Assembly (NCBI GenBank): GCA_900753305.1
Contig: CAADYR010000171.1
Span: 27,524 to 91,523 of the forward strand
Direction of reading: 5' to 3'
Length of the DNA stretch: 64,000 bases
From: Lachnospiraceae bacterium
GTDB taxonomy: Bacteria > Bacillota > Clostridia > Lachnospirales > Lachnospiraceae
Both the position numbers and the translations under genes were made by a program. Of the stretch, positions 27,270 through 36,482 are shown one piece after another (position 1 is the stretch's first letter; the number at the start of each line of letters is the position of its first letter). The notes under the pieces were generated by a model that made no database searches, had not been told where the DNA came from, and saw nothing but the letters and a program-made list of their open reading frames with translations.

Positions 27270-27298
27270 TTGCACAACCCAGGATAAAAAACTATTAT
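27270..27298 (+). promoter_or_regulatory. groES-groEL promoter
   Basis: TTGCAC at 27270-27275, a 17-base spacer and TATTAT at 27293-27298. It sits between the A-tract array and the CIRCE operator, so transcription would start at or inside CIRCE. Confidence 0.75.
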
Positions 27299-27306
27299 AT
27301 GCTTTG

Positions 27307-27333
27307 TTAGCACTCAATAGATAAGAGTGCTAA
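27307..27333 (+). promoter_or_regulatory. CIRCE operator (HrcA binding site)
   Basis: TTAGCACTC, nine bases, GAGTGCTAA: a perfect match to the CIRCE consensus. Located nine bases past the -10 box, it places the chaperonin operon under HrcA heat-shock repression. hrcA itself is not in the window. Confidence 0.97.
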
Positions 27334-27382
27334 CTAAAAAAGCAAACACAAAGATTGAATATAAATTAAGGAGGCAATTATC

Positions 27383-27667
27383 ATGAAATTAGTTCCATTA
27401 GGTGACAGAGTCGTATTAAAACAGTTAGTTGCAGAGGAAACAACCAAATCAGGTATCGTATTACCAGGTCAGAATAAAGAAAAGCCACAGCAGGCAGAAG
27501 TTCTTGCAGTTGGTCCTGGCGGTGTTGTAGACGGCAAGGAAGTTAAGATGGAAGTAAAGGTAGGAGATCAGGTTATTTTCTCCAAATATTCAGGAACAGA
27601 AGTTAAGATCGAAGATACAGAATATATCATCGTAAAACAGAGCGACATTCTCGCAATCATTCAGTAA
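27383..27667 (+). CDS. groES: co-chaperonin GroES
   Basis: A 94-residue protein forming the heptameric lid of the GroEL folding chamber. It shows LVPLGDRVVLKQL, the mobile loop AEETTKSGIVLPG that contacts GroEL, the GPGG turn and the C-terminal DTEYIIVKQSDILAII. Length is normal. GGAGG lies before the ATG. Controlled by CIRCE upstream and followed after 33 bases by groEL. Confidence 0.98.
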   Translation: MKLVPLGDRVVLKQLVAEETTKSGIVLPGQNKEKPQQAEVLAVGPGGVVDGKEVKMEVKVGDQVIFSKYSGTEVKIEDTEYIIVKQSDILAIIQ

Positions 27668-27700
27668 TCAGAATATCGAAAAACAGGAGGACATAAAGTC

Positions 27701-29326
27701 ATGGCAAAGGAAATCAAGTATGGTGCAGATGCCCGTAAGGCTCTGGAAACCGGTGTAAATAAGTTAGCAGATACAGTAAGCGTAACACTTGGACCGAAAG
27801 GAAGAAACGTAGTTCTTGATAAGTCCTATGGTGCACCTCTTATTACAAATGATGGTGTAACCATTGCAAAAGAGATCGAACTGGAAGATCCTTTCGAAAA
27901 TATGGGTGCTCAACTTGTTAAGGAAGTAGCTACCAAGACAAATGATGTAGCAGGTGATGGTACAACAACAGCTACAGTACTTGCACAGGCAATGATCAAC
28001 GAAGGTATGAAGAATCTGGCAGCAGGTGCTAACCCTATTATTTTAAGAAAGGGTATGAAGAAGGCTACAGATACAGCAGTAGAAGCAATCAAGGCTATGA
28101 GTTCCAAGGTAAACGGCAAGCAGCATATCGCAAGAGTAGCATCTATCTCTGCCGGTGATGATACAGTAGGTAACATGGTAGCAGATGCTATGGAAAAGGT
28201 ATCCGGAGATGGTGTTATCACAATCGAGGAATCCAAGACAATGCAGACAGAACTTGACCTTGTAGAAGGTATGCAGTTCGACAGAGGATATATTTCAGCT
28301 TACATGGCTACAGATATGGATAAGATGGAAGCGTCTCTTGACGAGCCTTACATTCTGATCACAGATAAGAAGATTTCCAACATTCAGGATATCCTTCCTC
28401 TCTTAGAGCAGGTTGTACAGTCCGGCGCTAAATTACTTATCATTGCTGAGGATATCGAGGGTGAAGCTCTTACAACATTGATCGTTAACAAGTTACGTGG
28501 TACATTCAACGTTGTAGCTGTTAAGGCTCCTGGATATGGTGACAGAAGAAAGGCTATGCTGGAAGATATCGCTATTCTTACAGGTGGTCAGGTGATCAGT
28601 GATGAGTTAGGTCTTGATCTGAAAGAGACAACACTGGAACAGTGTGGTCGGGCTAAATCTGTTAAGGTACAGAAAGAGAATACAATCATCGTTGATGGTG
28701 AAGGTGATAAGGATAAGATTCAGGCTAGAATCGCTCAGATCAAGAAGCAGGTTGAAGAAACAACATCTGATTTTGACAGAGAGAAGCTTCAGGAAAGACT
28801 TGCTAAACTGGCAGGTGGTGTTGCAGTTATCCGTGTAGGTGCTGCTACAGAAACAGAAATGAAGGAAGCTAAGCTTCGTATGGAAGATGCTCTTAATGCT
28901 ACAAGAGCAGCAGTAGAAGAAGGCATTATCTCCGGTGGTGGATCAGCATACATTCATGCATCCAAGGAAGTTGCTAAGCTTGTTGATACACTGGAAGGTG
29001 ACGAGAAGACAGGTGCCAAGATCGTATTAAAGGCTCTGGAAGCTCCTTTGAACAAGATCGCTACAAACGCAGGTCTGGAAGGCAGCGTTATTATTAATAA
29101 GGTAAGAGAGTCCAAGGTAGGCTTTGGTTTCGATGCATACAAAGAAGAGTATGTTGACATGGTAGAAGCTGGTATCCTTGATCCTGCCAAGGTTACAAGA
29201 AGTGCATTACAGAATGCATGCTCCGTTGCAAGCACACTGTTAACAACAGAGTCTGTTGTAGCTTCTATTAAGGAAGATACTCCTGCAATGCCAGCCGGTG
29301 GCGCAGGCATGGGTGGAATGATGTAA
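27701..29326 (+). CDS. groEL: chaperonin GroEL
   Basis: A 541-residue ATP-dependent folding chaperone that forms double heptameric rings. The nucleotide site LGPKGRNVVLDKSYG and DGTTTATVLAQAM, the apical domain EGMQFDRGYIS and the Gly/Met-rich tail (PAGGAGMGGMM) are present, and the length is standard. Two genes, groES-groEL, form the complete CIRCE operon. Codon use (many AAG, CTT and GCT) is more biased than that of its neighbours, consistent with high expression. Confidence 0.99.
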   Translation: MAKEIKYGADARKALETGVNKLADTVSVTLGPKGRNVVLDKSYGAPLITNDGVTIAKEIELEDPFENMGAQLVKEVATKTNDVAGDGTTTATVLAQAMINEGMKNLAAGANPIILRKGMKKATDTAVEAIKAMSSKVNGKQHIARVASISAGDDTVGNMVADAMEKVSGDGVITIEESKTMQTELDLVEGMQFDRGYISAYMATDMDKMEASLDEPYILITDKKISNIQDILPLLEQVVQSGAKLLIIAEDIEGEALTTLIVNKLRGTFNVVAVKAPGYGDRRKAMLEDIAILTGGQVISDELGLDLKETTLEQCGRAKSVKVQKENTIIVDGEGDKDKIQARIAQIKKQVEETTSDFDREKLQERLAKLAGGVAVIRVGAATETEMKEAKLRMEDALNATRAAVEEGIISGGGSAYIHASKEVAKLVDTLEGDEKTGAKIVLKALEAPLNKIATNAGLEGSVIINKVRESKVGFGFDAYKEEYVDMVEAGILDPAKVTRSALQNACSVASTLLTTESVVASIKEDTPAMPAGGAGMGGMM

Positions 29327-29338
29327 CCAGCGCCAGAA

Positions 29339-29428
29339 AGAACCAAGCGCCTGCATAGCAGGCATTTGGTTCTTAGGCGCAGTTAACGAGCGAAGTTCCT
29401 GCGTAGCAGGAGTAAAGTGCGTCAGCAC
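29339..29428 (+). repeat. cluster of three short hairpins after groEL
   Basis: Hairpin 1 (29339-29373): AGAACCAA / TTGGTTCT outside, GCCTGC-ATA-GCAGGC inside. Hairpin 2 (29398-29410): CCTGC-GTA-GCAGG. Hairpin 3 (29417-29428): GTGC-GTCA-GCAC. The first two share CCTGCRTAGCAGG. No T-run follows them; they lie ahead of the true terminator. Confidence 0.6.
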
Positions 29429-29464
29429 GTCTTCGTGAGTGAACCATGCATAATCTATGTGGCT

Positions 29465-29510
29465 AAATCCCTTAATGTATAAATATCAATTATACATTGA
29501 GGGATTTTTG
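29465..29510 (+). terminator. terminator of the groES-groEL operon
   Basis: AAATCCCT and TAATGTATAA pair with TTATACATT and AGGGATTT in a long stem (one unpaired base) with a short loop, followed by TTTTT. Confidence 0.85.
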
Positions 29511-29579
29511 TGTTATAATCCGTATGTCATCTTTTGACAACAACATCTTATGAAATAACGTACAAAATGGAGAAATATC

Positions 29580-30914
29580 ATGCAAATTGATTTAACTCAG
29601 GGATCGATTACGAAAACCATGCTGCGTTTTGCAGTTCCAATGATCTGGGGAAATCTGCTGCAGCAGTTATATAATATAGTGGATACTCTCATCGTAGGAC
29701 AGTATCTGGGGGCAGATGCGCTGGCAGCCGTAGGTTCTGCTTATACATTAATGACTTTCCTTACTTCCATATTTTTAGGATTGTGTATGGGGAGCGGTGC
29801 GATCTTTGCCATTCGATATGGTGAGAAAAATATGGATAGGCTTAAGGAAGATATGTTCGTATCATTTGTAATGACAGCAGGCTTAACCTTATTTATTAAT
29901 ATATTTATTTTCTGGAAACTTGATCTGATCCTGCATTTTCTGTCAGTACCGGAGGATGTCTATGCACTGATGCGTACTTATTTGTGGGCGGTATTCTGGG
30001 GAATTGTGGCAACTTTTCTCTATAATTATTATGCATGTGTACTGCGTGCAGTAGGAAATTCTACAGCACCGCTGTTATTTCTTGGAGTAGGGGCTGTTAC
30101 CAATATTGTTCTGGATCTGGTATTTATCCTTGTATGCCATTGGGGTGTGGCAGGGGCAGCGTGGGCTACCGTGATCGCACAATGGATATCGGGAGTCAGT
30201 ATTCTCATTTATACCAAGGTGCGATGCCCATGGTTGAATCTGGAACGCAAGCATATGCATATGCGCAGAGAGAATATCAGTGAGATTGCACAGGCATCTG
30301 TTCTTACATGTTTACAGCAGTCAGTCATGAATCTGGGTATTCTGATGGTACAGGGGCTGGTGAACAGTTTTGGCACTGTGGTGATGGCGGCTTTTGCGGC
30401 AGCAGTGAAGATTGATGCCTTTGCTTATATGCCATTGCAGGATTTTGGAAATGCTTTTTCCACATTTATTGCCCAAAATTATGGTGCGAATAGGAAAGAT
30501 CGTATTAGAAAAGGAATTCGTAGTGCCATCATGACTTCAGTTTTTTTTGCTGTTATTGTGTCTGTTGTTGTGGTAATCTTTGCAAGACCGCTTCTGTTGA
30601 TCTTTGTGCATGTACAGGAGACACAGATTCTGGAAGTGGGAATTTCGTATCTGAGGGTAGTAGGGGCGTTTTATTGCGGAATAGGCGTATTATTTCTGCT
30701 GTATGGATTGTATCGTGCAATCAACAGACCCGCTGTTTCATTGGTACTTACTATCATTTCACTGGGGACGAGAGTCATACTGGCATATGTGCTATCTGCA
30801 ATTCCGGCAATCGGAGTGACAGGTATCTGGTGGGCAGTTCCAATTGGATGGTTCCTTGCAGATACAGTTGGGATTGTATGGTACTGGTTAAAATATAAGA
30901 ATAGAATGTGCTGA
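29580..30914 (+). CDS. MATE family multidrug/cation efflux transporter
   Basis: A 444-residue membrane protein with about 12 transmembrane segments. The opening MLRFAVPMIWGNLLQQLYNIVDTLIVGQYLGADALAAVG is the N-terminal MatE signature, and the second MatE repeat starts around residue 230 (VLTCLQQSVMNLGILMVQGLVNSFGT). Members export drugs or metabolites against Na+ or H+. It starts at ATG 29580 after GGAGA, and a likely -10 TATAAT lies at 29514-29519. Substrate is not predictable. Single-gene unit. Confidence 0.93.
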   Translation: MQIDLTQGSITKTMLRFAVPMIWGNLLQQLYNIVDTLIVGQYLGADALAAVGSAYTLMTFLTSIFLGLCMGSGAIFAIRYGEKNMDRLKEDMFVSFVMTAGLTLFINIFIFWKLDLILHFLSVPEDVYALMRTYLWAVFWGIVATFLYNYYACVLRAVGNSTAPLLFLGVGAVTNIVLDLVFILVCHWGVAGAAWATVIAQWISGVSILIYTKVRCPWLNLERKHMHMRRENISEIAQASVLTCLQQSVMNLGILMVQGLVNSFGTVVMAAFAAAVKIDAFAYMPLQDFGNAFSTFIAQNYGANRKDRIRKGIRSAIMTSVFFAVIVSVVVVIFARPLLLIFVHVQETQILEVGISYLRVVGAFYCGIGVLFLLYGLYRAINRPAVSLVLTIISLGTRVILAYVLSAIPAIGVTGIWWAVPIGWFLADTVGIVWYWLKYKNRMC

Positions 30915-30917
30915 CAG

Positions 30918-30962
30918 AAGCCATTGGTCATATCAAATATCATGATTGACCGATGGCTTCAC
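30918..30962 (+). terminator. terminator-like hairpin after the MATE gene
   Basis: GAAGCCAT-T-GGTCAT and ATGATTGACC-G-ATGGCTTC pair across an AT-rich loop. Few Ts follow, so termination strength is uncertain. Confidence 0.6.
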
Positions 30963-31119
30963 TTATATTCGAACAAGACTGAAAATATAAATAAATATAA
31001 ATAAAAAACTAAATATATATTAAAAAACTAAAAATAATATGATAAAATGAAATTACATTGTTTGTACATAAAATAGAAAACCATTATCGAGGTTATCAAA
31101 ACAGAAAGGAAGTATATCC

Positions 31120-32583
31120 GTGAAAGTATCAGAATTAGAAAGCAATAATAGGGCTGCGATGACAGCGCATGCCATAGAAATTGTTGTTATGTTGATTTTC
31201 TGCCTGTTGCAGGTAATGTCACAAAAACGGAGTGTTGCATTGTTAGTATTTGATGTTATATTTGGGGCAGGTCCTGTTGCAGCAGAAATTTTCTTCTGGA
31301 AAAAAGATCATGAGACGAAGATGATCAAACATCTGGTAGCAATTGGCTTTGCAATATACTATTCATACACATTATTTACCTGCAATAATAATCTGGTATT
31401 TGCATTTGTTATTCCCATGATAGTTATGATCACGATTTTTAATGATAGTAAATACAGTATACAGATCAATTCCGGTACGGTTATTTTAAGTGTGATAACA
31501 GCCATAGGCGGTGCAAAGAGTGGATTGTTTGGGTATGAAGGAGCAGATGATGCGATTTTACAGATCGTTATTATGATCCTTGTAGCTGCCTTTTCCATAT
31601 ATTCAGCAAGAACATCCCATGCTAACAGCCAGCAGGTTATTGATGATGCAATCAAGGCGAAAAATGATGCGGAGGAACTTCTGGAGAAAGTAGAGAGTCT
31701 GTCTGCTGCTATGCATGATGGTATCAAAGATATTTATGGTGATCTGGAGCAGCTTAATCATGCAACAAAATCAACACAGGATGCAATGACACAGCTCTCA
31801 TCTGGTGCAGCGGAGACTGCAGATGCCGTACAGAAGCAGACTCAGCAGACAGAGGAGATTCAGAATAAAGTAAGTCAGGTTTCAGAGGCAACAGGAAATA
31901 TTTCAGGAAGCATGGAACATACACTGGATGTACTGAAACAGGGAAGACAGGATATGGAAGTTCTCGTATCACAGGTGGAAAATTCTGTATCAAATGGAGC
32001 AGAAGTGGCTGATAAACTGGAAACACTGAATGGTTATGTTGAGAAGATGCATGAGATTGTCAAGATGATCAGCAACATTGCCAATCAGACAAGTATGCTG
32101 GCACTGAATGCCAGTATTGAGGCTGCCAGAGCCGGAGAAGCAGGAAGGGGCTTTGCAGTTGTAGCATCACAGGTAACGGCAATGGCTGGTCAGACCAAAG
32201 AAGCAACAGTTAATATTACAGATTTGATCGCTAATGTATCAACTGCGATTGAAGAGGTCGTAACAGTGATTCATCAGATGTTGAATGGAATTGATGAAGA
32301 GAAGCAATCAGCAGCTAATGCATCAGACAGCTTTGAAAATATTGAACAGAACACACATGTGATTGAAAGTAATGTAAAGAGTCTGATCAGCAGTATTGCT
32401 GAATTAAAGGAGGCAAATGACAGAATTGTAGATTCCATTCAGACTATATCTGCAATTTCTCAGGAAGTATCAGCACATGCAAATCAGACAGCAGCAGCAG
32501 AGGAGAAGAATGCAAAGGTCATCGATAACATGGATTCCAAGATGCACAAGCTGATCATGTATATTACCAAGGCAGATAAATAA
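31120..32583 (+). CDS. methyl-accepting chemotaxis protein with polytopic membrane domain
   Basis: A 487-residue receptor beginning with GTG (AGAAAGGA upstream). About six hydrophobic segments fill residues 12-170, with no sizeable external loop. There is no Cache or HAMP domain; a coiled coil leads to the signalling domain, whose hairpin tip reads IANQTSMLALNASIEAARAGEAGRGFAVVA. The input domain probably senses membrane or intracellular state. The last segment (AEEKNAKVIDNMDSKMHKLIMYI) shows no CheR-tethering pentapeptide. It is followed after 14 bases by a broken sensor-kinase gene. Confidence 0.9.
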   Translation: MKVSELESNNRAAMTAHAIEIVVMLIFCLLQVMSQKRSVALLVFDVIFGAGPVAAEIFFWKKDHETKMIKHLVAIGFAIYYSYTLFTCNNNLVFAFVIPMIVMITIFNDSKYSIQINSGTVILSVITAIGGAKSGLFGYEGADDAILQIVIMILVAAFSIYSARTSHANSQQVIDDAIKAKNDAEELLEKVESLSAAMHDGIKDIYGDLEQLNHATKSTQDAMTQLSSGAAETADAVQKQTQQTEEIQNKVSQVSEATGNISGSMEHTLDVLKQGRQDMEVLVSQVENSVSNGAEVADKLETLNGYVEKMHEIVKMISNIANQTSMLALNASIEAARAGEAGRGFAVVASQVTAMAGQTKEATVNITDLIANVSTAIEEVVTVIHQMLNGIDEEKQSAANASDSFENIEQNTHVIESNVKSLISSIAELKEANDRIVDSIQTISAISQEVSAHANQTAAAEEKNAKVIDNMDSKMHKLIMYITKADK

Positions 32584-32597
32584 GAGAGGTTTGGGGC

Positions 32598-33189
32598 ATG
32601 GGCAAGAAATCAAAGCCTAAGAAACAATTTATATTCACGGCTGTTATGATAGGAGTTAATATTCTGATATCCTGCATTTGTGTAGGTATGTTCCAGAATT
32701 ATGTAAGTGGCAATCATGCTGCTATTCATGATGTTGCATTGCAGGGAGTTGTGGAACTGGCCAATACTATGACAAAACAACTGGAACGCTATATGACCAA
32801 TCAGAATGATGTACTTGGAAGCACTGTTGAATATATAGATTCCATGAATTTTACCAAAGAAGAAACAGTGAACCTGATGGTACATCTCAAGAATATGGAT
32901 GGTACATTGATGTTGGTTAATCCATAGACATATCAGGGATAAGCCGGATCTTATCCTTCTGGATTATGAGATGCCAGTCTGCTCAGGACAGCAGTTCCTT
33001 GAGATGATCCGTGCAGAAGTATCAACCAGTATGATACCGGTTATTTTTCTGACTGCCAAGGGGGATAAAGAGAGCGTAAAAAGCGTTCTGGCATTGAAGC
33101 CTGCAGGATATCTGCTAAAGACCATGGCGGCAGAGCAGATCGTGGAAAGCATTGATAATTTCTTTGAAAAAAACAAGGCCAAAAGCTGA
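32598..33189 (+). pseudogene. hybrid sensor histidine kinase reduced to its two ends
   Basis: The first part, 32598-32927, encodes a 109-residue N-terminus with one transmembrane helix (FTAVMIGVNILISCICVGMF) and the start of an external sensor ending at MLVNP then stop. Directly after, in another frame, 32929-33189 encodes the second half of a receiver domain: PDLILLDYEMPVCSG (phospho-acceptor Asp in LLD), IPVIFLTAKGD and PAGYLLKTMAAEQIV. The kinase core between them is gone. The pattern fits an ancestral TM-sensor-kinase-receiver gene with one large deletion. Either piece may still be translated, but no kinase can be made. Confidence 0.7.
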
Positions 33190-33231
33190 TCGCAATTCAT
33201 GACGAAAAACACTGCATTCACGCAAAATCCG

Positions 33232-33260
33232 TTGTACCAACCTCAAAAGTGCGTTAAGAT
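33232..33260 (+). promoter_or_regulatory. promoter of the NfeD-SPFH operon
   Basis: TTGTAC at 33232-33237, a 17-base spacer and TAAGAT at 33255-33260, 31 bases before the NfeD start. Confidence 0.5.
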
Positions 33261-33291
33261 AGAGACATCAAAGGAAAGGAGGGAGCATAAT

Positions 33292-33744
33292 ATGACGGAT
33301 TATACGATGATATGGCTGGCAATTATGATCGTACTGATCGGAATTGAGATCGTGACAGTAGGGTTGACAACGATATGGTTTGCAATCGGGGCGTTAGCTG
33401 CAATTCTGGCTGCTTTTATGGGTGGTAGTGTGATCGTACAGATTGCGGTATTTCTTATTGTTTCATTAGGTATGCTGATCTTTACACGGCCTTTTGCGAT
33501 GAAATACATAAATGCCACACATATTAAAACAAATTATGAGGGTATTATCGGAAAAATCGTCAGGATCACACAGGACGTGGATAATCTTAATGCGACTGGT
33601 GCAGCAATAGTGAATGGGCAGGAATGGACAGTCCGTTCAAATCAGGATGATATGAAGATCCAGGCAGGAAATCTGGCGAAAGTCATCAGGATCTCAGGTG
33701 TAAAACTGATCGTAGAAAAATATGAGGAGGAGAAAACACAATGA
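33292..33744 (+). CDS. NfeD-like membrane protein
   Basis: A 150-residue protein with two or three membrane helices (IWLAIMIVLIGIEIVTVGL and the following segments) and a C-terminal OB-fold domain (EGIIGKIVRITQDVDNL, GQEWTVRSNQD). The start is set to ATG 33292, directly after a very strong AAGGAAAGGAGGG; the longer reading from 33199 is not supported. It overlaps the SPFH gene by four bases (ATGA). NfeD and SPFH proteins act together in membrane microdomain or quality-control functions. Confidence 0.88.
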   Translation: MTDYTMIWLAIMIVLIGIEIVTVGLTTIWFAIGALAAILAAFMGGSVIVQIAVFLIVSLGMLIFTRPFAMKYINATHIKTNYEGIIGKIVRITQDVDNLNATGAAIVNGQEWTVRSNQDDMKIQAGNLAKVIRISGVKLIVEKYEEEKTQ

Positions 33745-34649
33745 TTTTCTTAGTAATTTTATTTATTTTAGTCATGATTTTAGCAAGCAATATACGTATC
33801 GTACCACAGGCAAGTGCATATGTTATTGAAAGATTAGGCGGCTATTCAGCCACATGGGGTGTGGGCCTTCATTTTAAGGTGCCTTTTCTGGACAGAGTTG
33901 CCAAGAGAGTGAACTTAAAGGAACAGGTAGTAGATTTCCCACCACAGCCCGTTATTACCAAGGATAATGTTACCATGCAGATCGATACTGTTGTCTTTTT
34001 CCAGATTACAGATCCCAAGATGTATGCATACGGTGTAGATAATCCTATTGTAGCAATTGAGAAACTGACAGCTACAACACTTCGTAATATCATTGGTGAT
34101 ATGGAACTTGACCAGACATTGACATCCAGAGAGGTCATTAACACAAGCATGCGTTCCGCATTGGATGTAGCAACTGACCCATGGGGAATCAAGGTTAACC
34201 GTGTAGAGTTAAAGAACATTATTCCTCCTGAAGCAATCAGAAATGCAATGGAGAAGCAGATGAAGGCAGAACGTGAGAGACGTGAAGCTGTCACAATCGC
34301 AGAAGGTGAGAAGAAATCAAGCATCCTGGTAGCAGAAGGTAAGAAGGAATCTGCAATTCTGGAAGCCGAAGCTGAGAAGCAGGCTGCAATTCTCCGTGCT
34401 GAAGCTGAGAAAGAGAAACGTATCAAGGAAGCAGAAGGTCAGGCAGAAGCTGTTCGTATCGTACAGCAGGCAAATGCAGAAGGTATCAAGTTCTTAAAAG
34501 AAGCCGGAGCAGATGAAGCGGTTCTTACGATCAAGAGTCTGGAAGCATTTGAGAAGGCTGCTAATGGTCAGGCAACTAAGATCATTATCCCATCTGAGAT
34601 CCAGGGCGTTGCAGGTCTGGCAAAATCTCTGGGAGAAGTGTTGAAATAA
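33741..34649 (+). CDS. SPFH/stomatin-like membrane protein
   Basis: A 302-residue protein of the stomatin/QmcA group. It has an N-terminal membrane segment (residues 2-17), then the SPFH domain (IERLGGYSATWGVGLHFKVPFLDRVAKRVNLKEQ) and a long charged coiled coil rich in EAEKQAAILRAEAEKEKR repeats. It oligomerises into membrane rings in studied relatives. NfeD partner lies immediately upstream. A clear functional pair, although its substrate or client is unknown. Confidence 0.92.
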   Translation: MIFLVILFILVMILASNIRIVPQASAYVIERLGGYSATWGVGLHFKVPFLDRVAKRVNLKEQVVDFPPQPVITKDNVTMQIDTVVFFQITDPKMYAYGVDNPIVAIEKLTATTLRNIIGDMELDQTLTSREVINTSMRSALDVATDPWGIKVNRVELKNIIPPEAIRNAMEKQMKAERERREAVTIAEGEKKSSILVAEGKKESAILEAEAEKQAAILRAEAEKEKRIKEAEGQAEAVRIVQQANAEGIKFLKEAGADEAVLTIKSLEAFEKAANGQATKIIIPSEIQGVAGLAKSLGEVLK

Positions 34650-34697
34650 GCACTGGCTTATTATAAACTATAACTGAATATGGAGGGATGGACAGCA

Positions 34698-35420
34698 ATG
34701 ACGAAGATAATGATATTAGAAGACAGTATGGACAGTCTCATGGCACTCACAGCCATGATAAAGAAAATATCAAAAGACATTGCTGTTGTCCCTGTTGAGA
34801 GTCTGGAAAAGGCGAGAGCAGCATTGCAGGATGAGGCGAATCTTTTTCAGGCTTTTTTATTGGATATTAATCTGGACGAGCAGGATATGGAAGATGCATC
34901 AGGGATGGAATTTGCCAGACAGGTGCGAAATGATATCCGTTATGCTTTTACACCACTTGTCATGATCACTTCTATTGCAAATCTGGAATTGGCGGCATAC
35001 AGGGAACTTCACTGTTATCAATATATTTTGAAACCATATGATGAGGAAGAAATTGAGAAACTGATCCATAAAGTCCTGTTTCAGACAGGAGAGAGTAAGG
35101 AACCTTTTGTGCTGGTCAAGAAAGAGGGAGTCAATTATAAGATATATTGCAAAGATATCGTGTATCTCTATGCGATTCCCAGAGGAATATGTCTGGTACT
35201 GCAAAAAGAAACCATGAAGATTCCTTATCTATCTATTAAACAGATACTTGCGAAATTACCGGAAGAGCAGTTCATACAATGCCATAGAATGTATGTGGTA
35301 AACAGGAGTTATATTGACTACGTGGATATCGTAAACCGGATCATTCGAATGAAAGGCTCACAGGAAGTAGAAATCGGAGTCACATATAAGACAGAAATAA
35401 GAGGGCTTTTGCATGTCTGA
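34698..35420 (+). CDS. LytTR-type response regulator (AgrA/VirR-like)
   Basis: A 240-residue regulator. The receiver domain covers residues 1-120 with phospho-acceptor Asp in FLLDINLD and a switch lysine in ILKPYDEEE. The C-terminal LytTR DNA-binding domain runs from about 140 (YKIYCKDIVYLYAIPRG) to FIQCHRMYVVNRSYIDYVD, the classical end of the domain. The ATG at 34698 is chosen because GGAGGG lies ten bases upstream; ATG 34680 overlaps this site. It overlaps the kinase gene by eight bases, so the two form a two-component system. Confidence 0.88.
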   Translation: MTKIMILEDSMDSLMALTAMIKKISKDIAVVPVESLEKARAALQDEANLFQAFLLDINLDEQDMEDASGMEFARQVRNDIRYAFTPLVMITSIANLELAAYRELHCYQYILKPYDEEEIEKLIHKVLFQTGESKEPFVLVKKEGVNYKIYCKDIVYLYAIPRGICLVLQKETMKIPYLSIKQILAKLPEEQFIQCHRMYVVNRSYIDYVDIVNRIIRMKGSQEVEIGVTYKTEIRGLLHV

Positions 35421-36270
35421 ATTTGCGCAACTTGGCAGAAAATTATTTTACAGAGTATTTTGTGTAATGGCATTGATCATTGCAGTCTATCTGATTGTTG
35501 ACCTGTATCTGAGTCATACCCTTGATGTGAAGGTAATTGTGTTATTTGGAATTTTGTTAGCCGTTATTTTTTTCGGATGGTGGGACTGGCTTGCCAATTA
35601 TGCGGTTTTAAAGAGGCAGGAAGAAGAACTTAAAATTTATGAGTTATATATTCATCCATTGGAAGAACTGACAAAAGATATCAGAGCCAGACAGCATGAA
35701 TTCGATAATCATATGAATGCAATTTTAAATATGCATGTAACGATAGATAATTACGAGGAACTTGTGCAGGCACAGTCTGCCTATTGTAAGGAAATCTATG
35801 AGTCAAAGGAAATCAGCACATCGGCATTGCTTAGAATCTCGGATAAGATACTGGCGGGTTTTCTGTACAGTAAATTATTAGGAGCACCTGGCTATGCAGA
35901 TGTGGAAATTCAGGTACTTAGTCAGCAGATCATTACTTCGGTATCTGAGCATAATCTTGTGGAAATACTGGGGACACTTGTGGATAATGCATTCGAGGCA
36001 GCTACACCAGAGCTTCCGACAGTGGAAATGGTACTGGATTCGAGAAATGATAAGTTGATTTTCATGATCCGCAATCAGGTACAGGGACTGACCATGGGAG
36101 ACATTTCACGTTTCTTTCAGAAAGGCTATACAACCAAGGATAACAGCGAATGTCGTGGACTTGGATTATATCAGGCAAATATGATTGCACAACAATTCGG
36201 CGGTGAGATCACAGTGGAACTGACAGAAGGGGAAGAAAGCCAGGAGATCTGTTTCAGAGTAGAAATATAG
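35413..36270 (+). CDS. GHKL-type sensor histidine kinase (AgrC-like)
   Basis: A 285-residue kinase with only two membrane helices (residues about 14-60), much shorter than the usual AgrC sensor. The dimerisation motif RQHEFDNHMNAILNMH carries the phosphorylatable His. The ATPase part includes LGTLVDNAFEAA (N-box) and ECRGLGLYQANMIAQQFGG (G-box). No peptide signal gene (agrB/agrD-like) lies nearby. It presumably phosphorylates the overlapping LytTR regulator. The signal is unknown. Confidence 0.87.
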   Translation: MSEFAQLGRKLFYRVFCVMALIIAVYLIVDLYLSHTLDVKVIVLFGILLAVIFFGWWDWLANYAVLKRQEEELKIYELYIHPLEELTKDIRARQHEFDNHMNAILNMHVTIDNYEELVQAQSAYCKEIYESKEISTSALLRISDKILAGFLYSKLLGAPGYADVEIQVLSQQIITSVSEHNLVEILGTLVDNAFEAATPELPTVEMVLDSRNDKLIFMIRNQVQGLTMGDISRFFQKGYTTKDNSECRGLGLYQANMIAQQFGGEITVELTEGEESQEICFRVEI

Positions 36271-36306
36271 ATAGTAAAAAAATTTTGAAAAAAATTAAAA
36301 AAAAGC

Positions 36307-36335
36307 TTGCATTTTGATCTGACCTGTAGTAGTAT
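36307..36335 (+). promoter_or_regulatory. promoter of tRNA-Glu
   Basis: TTGCAT at 36307-36312, a 17-base spacer and TAGTAT at 36330-36335, about 39 bases before the tRNA. A second reading with TATAAA at 36333 has a long spacer. Confidence 0.55.
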
Positions 36336-36373
36336 AAACAAGTCGGCACGATACGGACGACAGAACAACAAAT

Positions 36374-36445
36374 GGCTTGTTGGTCAAGCGGTTAAGACGC
36401 CGCCCTCTCACGGCGGAATCAGGGGTTCGATTCCCCTACAAGCTG
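36374..36445 (+). tRNA. tRNA-Glu (anticodon CTC)
   Basis: A 72-base cloverleaf. The acceptor GGCTTGT pairs with ACAAGCT (first pair G-U). The anticodon stem CCGCC/GGCGG encloses loop CTCTCAC, giving anticodon CTC for the GAG codon. The T arm is AGGGG-TTCGATT-CCCCT. CCA is not encoded. This is a lone tRNA gene, not adjacent to rRNA. Confidence 0.95.
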
Positions 36446-36482
36446 TTGACTATTTGAATTGAATAGCCCAACCCATGAAATT

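Noticed and set aside
27910..29428. Long minus-strand ORFs opposite groEL
   Set aside because: They lack ribosome sites and are mirror products of the strongly biased groEL codons.
33199..33291. N-terminal extension of the NfeD protein from 33199
   Set aside because: The extension overlaps a promoter and the strong ribosome site before 33292 and does not resemble NfeD proteins.
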